The translations under genes and the position numbers were made by a program. This document shows positions 15,501-22,712 of a stretch of DNA of 32,956 nt, piece after piece. The DNA is taken from the NCBI GenBank assembly GCA_030634545.1, contig DAOWAN010000014.1, positions 1 to 32,956 on the forward strand. Reading direction: 5' to 3'. The notes below the pieces were generated by a model that did no database searches, was not told the origin of the DNA, and saw only the letters and a list, made by a program, of their open reading frames with translations. This DNA is from Candidatus Nanohalarchaeota archaeon. GTDB taxonomy: Archaea > EX4484-52 > B79-G9. The first letter of the stretch is position 1. Every line of letters begins with the position of its first letter.

Positions 15501-17775
15501 CTGCCAATGCCAGAATTGAAATAGGTATTAAGATTAGAAGCAGTTGTGTGAATTTGAAGAGAGAGCTAAAGTAGTCCTCTTTTTTTCTTTCAATCTCCTG
15601 TTCTTTCTCAACTCTTGATGATGCTTTTAATGAAAACCTGTCTTCTCCAACTGCAGCTGCCATAAGAATATTTCCTGCCTGTGCCCGGACATGCTCATCT
15701 ACCATAGGGTTTGGTTTGTAAATCAATTCCGGCAATGTTATCCCATATATCATGTATCGTGGTTTCATTAATTCCTGTTCAAGTTCAAAGTATAATCTTT
15801 CAAAGCCGGACTCTTTTTCTTGTAGCGCAAATACTGATTCATCTACAATGTTCACTCCAATTGCAGCCGGGATAGCAACATTGTTTTTTGTGGTGTGAAA
15901 TGTTATCTGTGCTTCTTCTCCAGGCAAGTATGTGTCTTTTCCTGTTTTTATATCCAATTCAATGTCCTTTCTCTGATTTACAAAAATTGATCTGGTATCT
16001 CTAACAATATCTGAATTTCTTAATATCCTGTATGTATGCAACTCAAGGGTTCCTGCCATAGATTCATCTAAATCAAGTTCCAGTGCTGCTCTTCCATCTG
16101 TGACATCCAATGCTTTTGTGAGAATTGTCTGTTTATTCTTTATTACGTCAAGATATATTGTTCCCATGCTGCCTGTATAAAATGCATCAAGATAGACTGT
16201 ATCACCAACATCAAAAATGGATTTGTCAACCCGTAATAACACGCTTTCTGTGCGATACCTGTCTTCTGAGTATCTTTGATTTCTCCTGTATTCTTCCTCT
16301 GTCCGGGGGTTCTTAACATAGTCCCTTGGAAACTGAATGCTTGCACTTCCCGTATTACCTTTATTGTCTTGTGCATCTGCCTGCATCTCTACGAAAAAAT
16401 CATCCGGAGTTATCTTAAATTCCCCGAGACCATAGCTGTTTGTCTGGATCTGTTCTCCTTTTATTGTTACTGTAGATGGTGCTGGTTTTCCATCTGGATA
16501 TGTTGTTATTACATAAACAATATTTTCAAGACCTTTTTCAAGCTCTCCGCTTTCCGGAATCAACTCGATCTCAATCGGCTCTTTGGCTATCGGAACAGAA
16601 GACGTTATCTGTTCTTCGTGCCCGGTCTGGTCTGTGACTGAAATATTAAAGAATATCAGTCCTGAGCCTTTTTCAAGCGGCAATCCAATGAAATGAGATG
16701 GCAGATCAAATTCAAATCGATATATGCCGCTTGAGTCAGTTGTGCCATACAGGTTTCCAATCTCTTCCATGTTTACTTCATAAGTATAAATTTTTACATC
16801 TACATCTGCGTCATTTGTTGGTTTACCAAAGAAATAATCAGCATCAACTGTTCCTATGAGCTTTTGGTCAGGAAGATAATATGATTTGTCTGTATCAAAA
16901 CCCACTTTGAATTTGGGCAAGACATATTTTTTCACTTCAACTTTCTTCTCTGCAGAATAATCCCCTATTGATGCCCTGATAGTATACCGACCGTAGTTAA
17001 TTTCATTAGCCAGAGTAAAATCTGTTCCTACAATACCATATTCTGAGCTTGATATCTTCTTTTTGAATACCTTGTTACCTTTGGAGTCTTCAACTTCTAC
17101 TGTCACTTCTTTATCTTGCGCGGGTGTAGAATCAGAACATTGGATAGAAAGTGAGCGAATGTGAATGGTCTGCCCCGGTTGATACAGGGGCTTGTCTGTG
17201 GTCAGTAATATCTTATAGGTTCTTTCTATCTTAATTGGTTTTATTATTTCATCCCTGCCATATTTTGAGTCAGTGGTTATGATGAGTTCGTATTCACCTT
17301 CCAGATCTTCCGGGATCTTAAATTTAATGTCGGGAGAGCCTTGCTCATCTGTCTTCCCCTCAAAAAGAAGAACCTCCTGCATTGTGTCTTTGTCTCTGGC
17401 AATTATAGTAACTGCCGCTCCGGTGATTGGTTCAGAGTTCTTATGATTAAGTGTTACAATCCTTAATCCTGCTTCTGAACCTGGCGTAAAATCATTTTGA
17501 CCAAACACAAGCGTGTTCTGGTTATCCATATAATTCTCAAGATTCAGCATGTAGAATGAATAACCAACTAAAATCAGTATCATGATAGGGAGGGCAATAA
17601 ATATCGCTTTTTTGCTGATGAAGGGTATGCCTGGTTTTCCTCCTGAATGGTTCAGTGCCTCTTCAATATCCTTTTTTTCATAATCTTTTCTGCTAAGATA
17701 TAGCCTTAATTGCTGTTCAGAATAGCCCTGGGCTCTTTTACTTTTGATCCAATCGAGTAATTCTTTGTTGATCAT
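12577..17775 (-). CDS. membrane-bound alpha-2-macroglobulin with intact thioester and inserted transmembrane domain
   Basis: A 1732-aa member of the alpha-2-macroglobulin superfamily. Related proteins trap proteases or bind surfaces covalently. Residues 1-48 are a cytosolic helical domain, and about 53-76 a membrane helix. Macroglobulin domains follow: TDKPLYQPGQ at about 189, YVLPKF at about 282, and the bait-region-domain mark VDESVFAL at about 645. Residues about 738-982 hold eight transmembrane helices with Lys/Arg-rich loops on alternate sides. The core A2M domain starts near 1034 (RQFFPETLYSNPQ, DSITSW, FFVDIDLP). The thioester site is HGCFEQTSS with Cys1251 and Gln1254. A helical thioester domain and a C-terminal receptor-like domain complete it. 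A TATA box 28 bp from ATG indicates a leaderless transcript. The inserted membrane block is highly unusual for the family. Confidence 0.95.
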   Translation of the reverse strand: MINKELLDWIKSKRAQGYSEQQLRLYLSRKDYEKKDIEEALNHSGGKPGIPFISKKAIFIALPIMILILVGYSFYMLNLENYMDNQNTLVFGQNDFTPGSEAGLRIVTLNHKNSEPITGAAVTIIARDKDTMQEVLLFEGKTDEQGSPDIKFKIPEDLEGEYELIITTDSKYGRDEIIKPIKIERTYKILLTTDKPLYQPGQTIHIRSLSIQCSDSTPAQDKEVTVEVEDSKGNKVFKKKISSSEYGIVGTDFTLANEINYGRYTIRASIGDYSAEKKVEVKKYVLPKFKVGFDTDKSYYLPDQKLIGTVDADYFFGKPTNDADVDVKIYTYEVNMEEIGNLYGTTDSSGIYRFEFDLPSHFIGLPLEKGSGLIFFNISVTDQTGHEEQITSSVPIAKEPIEIELIPESGELEKGLENIVYVITTYPDGKPAPSTVTIKGEQIQTNSYGLGEFKITPDDFFVEMQADAQDNKGNTGSASIQFPRDYVKNPRTEEEYRRNQRYSEDRYRTESVLLRVDKSIFDVGDTVYLDAFYTGSMGTIYLDVIKNKQTILTKALDVTDGRAALELDLDESMAGTLELHTYRILRNSDIVRDTRSIFVNQRKDIELDIKTGKDTYLPGEEAQITFHTTKNNVAIPAAIGVNIVDESVFALQEKESGFERLYFELEQELMKPRYMIYGITLPELIYKPNPMVDEHVRAQAGNILMAAAVGEDRFSLKASSRVEKEQEIERKKEDYFSSLFKFTQLLLILIPISILALAVYGRRNQKKKLLKDLGLSILLLLGTVILIGILFWIFDVVVHSVGYGLMDAIYGIELVILIIALISAIKLSVRSGKKDDFKTFFISTMLIPILLALMLTPLMEVFYLYDDLIMLAVPILILMAIIYSLVVLIRYAKNNDTNLLWITLLLLLYIIVFPAFTFLGEYSENMKNMLWVSIAALVIPIIYGIYAVDFLRLKNKLAVPSLLIALLLLLLPLFGSAFLFAGNLATFGAGDVLEGGMAWDARDLDRMAMTDKAMKGEIEFAADESRDDKTLRVRQFFPETLYSNPQIITDDSGKATLNLKMADSITSWRITALANSLDGDLGSDNAQMIVFQDFFVDIDLPISLTQEDEVSIPISVFNYLETQQSVRLQLQEEPWFELLDESTKTHDIGANDIDVVYFRIKAKKLGNHKLTVYAHGSKKSDAISRIIEIVPDGKEFRVSHSDRLEGSVEKTINVPLEAIDDSERLFVKIYPGIFSQLVEGLDSMLRMPHGCFEQTSSITYPNLLILDYMKRTNQINPEIQFRSEQYISTGYQRLMSFESDTKGGWTWFGPPEEANLMLSAYGLMEFNDMANVYEIDDNIVDRTQEYIVSQMNGDGSFEPEGRLHTSGLQVQSNKMTSTCFVAWSLAYTGYDDLQKTAEYIEENIDLENEDSYTLALCGNALANYNNKKSLPVLQELDARAVRDAKTMYWESSGRTDTNPKTVMGGQGTMKDVETTSLAALAYIEAGYGGADVNKILTYIVNQKDSHGSWGSTFATILSLKSMINALTGNSEVADASIQIFVDDELVETIIINEDNSDVLQLVELKQYAKKGDTPIKITMQGEGNLFYQMVGVYYIDWDGITLPSKDLITIDLDYDKTELRVNDIVTAKVNAVYHGEGFVNNAIIDVGIPPGFSVISGELQKEVEKGTIEKYDVTGRQIIIYIRYLDHEGINLEYGLKAKYPIKAKTTKSTVYDYYNPDLRDEVQPVEIEVTQ

Positions 17776-17798
17776 CGATAAATAAATTGATTGCTCTG

Positions 17799-17806
17799 TA
17801 TATAAA
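17799..17806 (-). promoter_or_regulatory. TATA box of the macroglobulin gene
   Basis: TTTATATA on the - strand is centred 28 bp upstream of the ATG. This predicts a leaderless mRNA and transcription separate from the upstream 835-aa gene. Confidence 0.65.
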
Positions 17807-17847
17807 TATGCTGGGTCGTATTGGATTCTCTCTTTTGCATTTTGTTT

Positions 17848-20355
17848 CTAAATATGGATCTTATCTTTCTTCTTAGAATGGAATAAAATTGCAATCAGCA
17901 GGATACTTCCAAGAAGCGCAGCTGCAAGGCGTGAGGTCATGTGGAAGCCTGAAACGTTTCCTGTGGGTGTCTTTTCTGTACTGTCAGGGGTTTTTGCATC
18001 CTGCACGTCATCCTCTGAGGGCGCATCATCATCTACAAATGCATAGCGCTCATCAACGTGTGTGGTCTCTGTGTCTTCTGAAATATCATCTTCACGGGCA
18101 TCATTATCAGGTTCATCTTCGGTATCATCTAGCGCGCCATTACCGGAAGTGCTGTACGAGGTGGTCGTGGAGCCGCCTGTCTCTTCAGGAATACTATCTT
18201 CATCATCTTCCACGCCCCTGAAATTCAGTGTCTTCTGCAATACATAGGAATTATCATCCTGGTCTCTTATCTCAAGGATGATTTCATGGTCTCCTGCATA
18301 CCTGGGGGTAATCTCAAATGAGTACATCTCAAAAGATGAAGATTCAAGTTCGTCAAATACAATAACGTCACTGGAGACAATATCTATGCCGGGACTATCT
18401 ATGGTAATTATCAGACCGCGCGAAGATTCTGTTCCGCTGTTAAATGCTGCGCCAATCAATTCATAAGTTTCCCCAACATCCATGTTTTTTGGAATATTCA
18501 GGTCAAGGGAAAGAACCGGTGAAGAATGATTTATGATTTCTGTTGTGCTGAAAGATGTATCCCAGGTCATTTCACTGCCTGCTGAGCCTTCTGAATAAAC
18601 TGAAAATGTCCTTGTGCCAAGCAGTTCATCCGGTGTGTCTGCCAGTGCCTGTACAGAATACACTATGCTTGCATCAAATGAATTGCCTTCAAGTGTATCA
18701 AGCATCTTTAAGGGCGCATCTGTTGTCACAAACCCGCCAGCTTGCGGCAGCGCAAGACCGACTGTGATACCTGTGACATCATCATCATAGCTGTTTATCA
18801 AAAGCGCAATTACATGGAATGTATTATTTCGCGGTACTATTGCCGGCAAAAGCAGCTGGCAATCGTATGAATCATTGTCCGGTGAAGGTACAACTGTGAT
18901 CATCCCGTTTTTTACATCTCCATCATGGATTGAATCTATGGAAGAGAGCGTACTGACATTAAGTTCATAATCTCCTGGGGCACTCATGAATTGATAAGTA
19001 TTATCTTTATGGGTTGCCGGGTCAACCAGGATTGCGTCTGTGCCAATGAAAAGTCCGTTCATAGTATACACTCCAGTCACAATATCATACATAGGTCCAT
19101 TGTTCATAACTCTTGTATTTACATCAATGTTTCTGCCTTCCATAGCATATCGCGGCATATCTGCAAACAAAAGAGAAATATCTGCATCTGTGTGTCCGCG
19201 ATACACTGTATTATGAAAGCCTGGTGTTGTATGGCTGATACTTGTATCCCAGTTAGCATAATAATTAGTCAGGACATAGGGGTCAATCCTTTCAAGGGAT
19301 GATCCCTCACCAAGAGAATCAATTACTGATGAGGTGTCCCGGTCACTCCCGTAAGTGCTCTTGTAAGTAAAAGAATCAATCATATTGTCATCGGCATCAA
19401 AAAGCGTGATGGTTCCGCCGGTGTTTGAAAGTCCGCCAAGAATTGATTCTCCTGCATTAAAATACGTGGCATTTTCGGGGATGCCAATAGAACTATCATC
19501 ACTCATGACAACTGCAAAAAAACCAGGTGCAAGCAGGGTATATTCTCCAGCAATAACATATACAGCACCCCAGCTGCTTTTTATGTACCACCCATCCATA
19601 TCAATCTCTTCATCATAAGGATTATAGAATTCTATGAATTCTAAATTAACATCATCACCTGGCGGGTAAAACATGACCTCATTAATGATGAGATTTGGGT
19701 ATACCTGAAATACACTTGTCTCAATGAGATGATTATAGGCAGCATAAGCCATGTATTCGCCGGTCTGCATAGAATGCGCTATCCTGAAACCATCAGCGAA
19801 TTCACCTTGTGAATCTGTGAGCGCTTCTGAGACATAGACTATGTTTCCGTCTTTGTCTTTTACTGTTATTGCGACGCGCCCATCCTCATAAACTGCGCCG
19901 TTGATTACAAGCGTACCTTCAATCTCTACTTTTTCGCCTTTGATATATTTCTCTTTGCCGGTATCAATTGTAAGTGTGTCAAAAACACTTTCAATCTCAA
20001 AGGTGTCTGTATTAGATGCTTCCTTACAGCTTACAGATATTGTATAGGTGCCGGATTCTATTGAAAGCGGCGCTACAAAAGAAGTGCTGTATAGACCGGA
20101 CTGGCTTGTCCTTACCTGATCTGCAATTATTTTGTTTGAGCTTCCAGGCCCGGTAACTTCTATGCCAATATCTGTATTTGCCGCATTTTCACACAAGCTT
20201 TCGATGGAACCGTAGATGTATATCCTGTCTGTTGGAATGTATGCGGGCTTATCTGTATATACAGATATTGAACAGCCAGTGCCTTCTGTAAAAGACAAGG
20301 CTGAAAGTAAGCAGATGCAAAACATAGCTGCAATTAGCAATATTCTATTTTTCAT
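17848..20355 (-). CDS. lamin-tail-domain surface protein with macroglobulin-like N-terminal domains and PTG/TM anchor
   Basis: An 835-aa exported protein. Residues 1-24 are a signal peptide. Two beta-sandwich domains follow (about 27-125 and 126-222). The first begins SVYTDKPAYIPTDRIYI, closely resembling the MG2 start of the neighbouring macroglobulin (TDKPLYQPGQ). Residues about 225-350 are a lamin-tail domain (LIINEVMFYPPGDDVNLEFIEFYNP is the type mark), common in exported bacterial and archaeal proteins. Further Ig-like domains reach about 700. An Asp/Glu/Ser/Thr-rich stalk runs from about 715 to 788. The last 39 residues are PTG, a hydrophobic helix and a Lys-rich tail. The start has GGTG 5 nt upstream. 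It is 19 nt after the 708-type gene (same operon) and directly upstream of the macroglobulin. A functional partnership with it is inferred. Confidence 0.88.
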   Translation of the reverse strand: MKNRILLIAAMFCICLLSALSFTEGTGCSISVYTDKPAYIPTDRIYIYGSIESLCENAANTDIGIEVTGPGSSNKIIADQVRTSQSGLYSTSFVAPLSIESGTYTISVSCKEASNTDTFEIESVFDTLTIDTGKEKYIKGEKVEIEGTLVINGAVYEDGRVAITVKDKDGNIVYVSEALTDSQGEFADGFRIAHSMQTGEYMAYAAYNHLIETSVFQVYPNLIINEVMFYPPGDDVNLEFIEFYNPYDEEIDMDGWYIKSSWGAVYVIAGEYTLLAPGFFAVVMSDDSSIGIPENATYFNAGESILGGLSNTGGTITLFDADDNMIDSFTYKSTYGSDRDTSSVIDSLGEGSSLERIDPYVLTNYYANWDTSISHTTPGFHNTVYRGHTDADISLLFADMPRYAMEGRNIDVNTRVMNNGPMYDIVTGVYTMNGLFIGTDAILVDPATHKDNTYQFMSAPGDYELNVSTLSSIDSIHDGDVKNGMITVVPSPDNDSYDCQLLLPAIVPRNNTFHVIALLINSYDDDVTGITVGLALPQAGGFVTTDAPLKMLDTLEGNSFDASIVYSVQALADTPDELLGTRTFSVYSEGSAGSEMTWDTSFSTTEIINHSSPVLSLDLNIPKNMDVGETYELIGAAFNSGTESSRGLIITIDSPGIDIVSSDVIVFDELESSSFEMYSFEITPRYAGDHEIILEIRDQDDNSYVLQKTLNFRGVEDDEDSIPEETGGSTTTSYSTSGNGALDDTEDEPDNDAREDDISEDTETTHVDERYAFVDDDAPSEDDVQDAKTPDSTEKTPTGNVSGFHMTSRLAAALLGSILLIAILFHSKKKDKIHI

Positions 20356-20374
20356 CTAAACACCACATGCAAAT

Positions 20375-22492
20375 CTATTGTACATTGAAGGTTGTTGTAT
20401 AGGTATCTGAATAAGATTCCCAGTCAACGCCCTGTGAAGGCCAGTGGTTCCAGCTGAATACTTTTACGGTGTATGTACCAGGTGAGGATGTGTCCGGCAG
20501 TGTGAACATTGCACTGAAATCTGATGAGTCACCAGCATATATTGTGCCTGTGATTGACATCATCTGGATTGGGACATCATTATGCATTACCATGATTACC
20601 TGCATGGGAGCTAATGATGCGCTTCCTACATTCTGGTTAGTTGCATTCACATGATACTGCGCCCCGGGTGCTACACTGGATAGAGGGGTACCGTCGCCGT
20701 CAAGTATTTCTACGTTCTGTACTATTATCGGATAATCAACAGGGCATGCAAGGTCTGCGCCATTACAGTCCTGGTCTATCCCGTCGCCGCATGTTTCAGG
20801 AGCGCCGGGGTATATTGATGCATCATCGTCATTGCAGTCAAATTCAGGGTATGTGCAGATTCCGCTTGCAGGATCACCGTAGCCGTCGCCGTCTGTGTCA
20901 ATGCATACGTCACAGTTTTCATCAACCTGCCCGTTGCAGTTGTCATCTATCTGGTTGTCGCATAGTTCCGGTGCACTGTGATGGATTGACGGGTTATATG
21001 GTGCGCAATCTGTTGTGTCCGGGTCACCGTCATTGTCGTTGTCCGGATCACATACATCACCTATGCTGTCATCGTCCATGTCTTCCTGGTTTGCGTTTGG
21101 GGTATTTGGACAGTTGTCTAAACTATCAATTATACCGTCGGCGTCTGTATCAACTGGACCGTCTCCGGTTATGAGGATGCTCTGGTCTACCTGTGTTCCG
21201 TAATATTCATTATTTGCCTGTACGGTTCCTGTAAATGTGTGTGCGCCGGAGATGATTGACATTGCCGTGTATGTGAATGTCCTGTCTTCGACAACTGTGC
21301 CGTAATGTGGGCTTTCATATACCATCCATTTGAGTACTCTTGTATATGAATCGTATTGTCCGCCGCCCTGGTCTGTAAGTGTTACACCTGCAGGGATTGT
21401 ATCTCTTAATATGTAGGATGAGGGCTTGTCACCTTCATCTACATTTACGAATATTTCTGCTGTGAATACCTGGCTTGGGTTTGCAGTTGAAGGAAGTGTT
21501 CTTGTTGCACTGATAGGTCCTACGCATTCAAGGTCTGCTCCGCTGCAGTCTTCATCTATGCCATTGCCGCATATCTCATTTGCATTATGGTTGATTGCAG
21601 GGTTGAAAGGTTCGCAGTCAGCCGTATCCGGGTCATTGTCATTGTCGTCGTCAGCGTCGCATGCATCGCCCTGGATGTCGCCGTCAAAATTTTCCTGACC
21701 GGGATTATATATTGACGGGCAGTTGTCGTATTCATCTTCAATTCCGTCGAGGTCTGAATCTGCTCCGCATTCCAGATCCTGTCCGTCGCAGTTTTCATCA
21801 ATGCCATTGCCGCATATTTCAAGTGCGCCGTGATGGATGGATGAATTGAGTGGCTCGCAGTCAGATGTGTCTGCATCACCGTCATTGTCATCGTCTGTGT
21901 CGCATACATCGCCTGCGCCGTCTTCATCGAAGTCTTCCTGCTCGGGATTTGCCACATACGGGCAGTTATCTACCACATCATATATCCCGTCAAGGTCATA
22001 GTCTGAAGGAGTCTGCGGGTCTTCGAATGTTATTGAGCTTGAGCCTGTTGTATCATAGTCATACTGACCACCTGTCGGTCCTACAACGGTCATGTTGCCG
22101 AACAGGTCATATGCGCCTTCTTCATAATTCTGTATTGTATATGTATAGTTTATGTCATTCACTCCGCCAAAAATGCCGAGTTTAACCCATTTCAATGCGC
22201 GTTTGCCGTTTACCATATCTAGGCTTCCGCCCCCGTAATTATCCGGTGTGATTACAAATTCAGGTGGAAGGTATTCGTATAGTATGTATATTACCGGAAG
22301 ATTAGACTCATCCACGTCCACTTCAAGCGTAATGTCAACATCTTCTCCTGTCTGCGCAGTTTGGGGTGCATGGCGCGCTACACTCATGAGTGCGCTTTGC
22401 GCTGTTGCAATCGCAAAGCAAGAGGTTATCAATAGTAGAGATACAGCCACTGCTGCAAAAATGTTCATGTAATTCATACTTGATTTTTTCAT
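20375..22492 (-). CDS. secreted calcium-binding protein with TSP3 and MopE-type motifs and two copies of a shared beta domain
   Basis: A secreted protein of about 705 aa. An N-terminal hydrophobic signal ([21 protein letters not shown]) is followed by a domain of about 110 residues (39-150) found again at about 327-447 and twice in the 2094-aa adhesin. Between and after the copies are thrombospondin type 3 repeats ([30 protein letters not shown]) and four Cys/Asp motifs of the MopE putative metal-binding type ([14 protein letters not shown] and variants). These should bind calcium or other metal ions. A C-terminal Ig/CARDB-like domain spans about 580-705. There is no membrane anchor. GGAGG precedes three in-frame ATGs. 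I chose 22492, which has 10-nt spacing; 22498 and 22501 are alternatives. Confidence 0.88.
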   Translation of the reverse strand: MKKSSMNYMNIFAAVAVSLLLITSCFAIATAQSALMSVARHAPQTAQTGEDVDITLEVDVDESNLPVIYILYEYLPPEFVITPDNYGGGSLDMVNGKRALKWVKLGIFGGVNDINYTYTIQNYEEGAYDLFGNMTVVGPTGGQYDYDTTGSSSITFEDPQTPSDYDLDGIYDVVDNCPYVANPEQEDFDEDGAGDVCDTDDDNDGDADTSDCEPLNSSIHHGALEICGNGIDENCDGQDLECGADSDLDGIEDEYDNCPSIYNPGQENFDGDIQGDACDADDDNDNDPDTADCEPFNPAINHNANEICGNGIDEDCSGADLECVGPISATRTLPSTANPSQVFTAEIFVNVDEGDKPSSYILRDTIPAGVTLTDQGGGQYDSYTRVLKWMVYESPHYGTVVEDRTFTYTAMSIISGAHTFTGTVQANNEYYGTQVDQSILITGDGPVDTDADGIIDSLDNCPNTPNANQEDMDDDSIGDVCDPDNDNDGDPDTTDCAPYNPSIHHSAPELCDNQIDDNCNGQVDENCDVCIDTDGDGYGDPASGICTYPEFDCNDDDASIYPGAPETCGDGIDQDCNGADLACPVDYPIIVQNVEILDGDGTPLSSVAPGAQYHVNATNQNVGSASLAPMQVIMVMHNDVPIQMMSITGTIYAGDSSDFSAMFTLPDTSSPGTYTVKVFSWNHWPSQGVDWESYSDTYTTTFNVQ

Positions 22493-22532
22493 AGTCATCA
22501 TTCCTCCGGGTTAAATATGTCCTGTATTTATT

Positions 22533-22564
22533 TTCATATATTTAAATTATTACTGTTTTATACT
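22533..22564 (-). promoter_or_regulatory. promoter region of the 708/835 operon
   Basis: Two TATA-like elements lie on the - strand: TTTAAATATA near 22535-22545 and GTATAAAAC near 22553-22562. Either gives a short leader containing the GGAGG site. The element is separated from the upstream gene by a strong terminator. Confidence 0.45.
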
Positions 22565-22642
22565 AACACAGATTTACTGCGCATCTAGGGTAAACATGAA
22601 TTGTCTGAAAAATATATACTCTTTTTGTTGATTACAAAGTTC

Positions 22643-22686
22643 GCAAAAATAAAAAAAAAGGTTTGAAGCGCCGAAGCGCTCCAAAG
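22643..22686 (-). terminator. intrinsic-type terminator with a UUCG loop after the Ig-like/EF-hand gene
   Basis: On the - strand a 10-bp stem with one mismatch (TTTGGAGCGC paired across a TTCG loop, 22662-22685) is followed by nine T residues and more T-rich sequence. The C(UUCG)G loop is the most stable RNA tetraloop. The whole looks like a bacterial intrinsic terminator. Confidence 0.8.
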
Positions 22687-22712
22687 TCCTATGCGTAATT
22701 AATTTATTTTAT

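Noticed and set aside
20641-21174. 177-aa + strand open frame opposite the TSP3/MopE gene
   Set aside because: An Arg/His/Cys-rich shadow produced by the Asp- and Cys-rich repeats on the coding strand.
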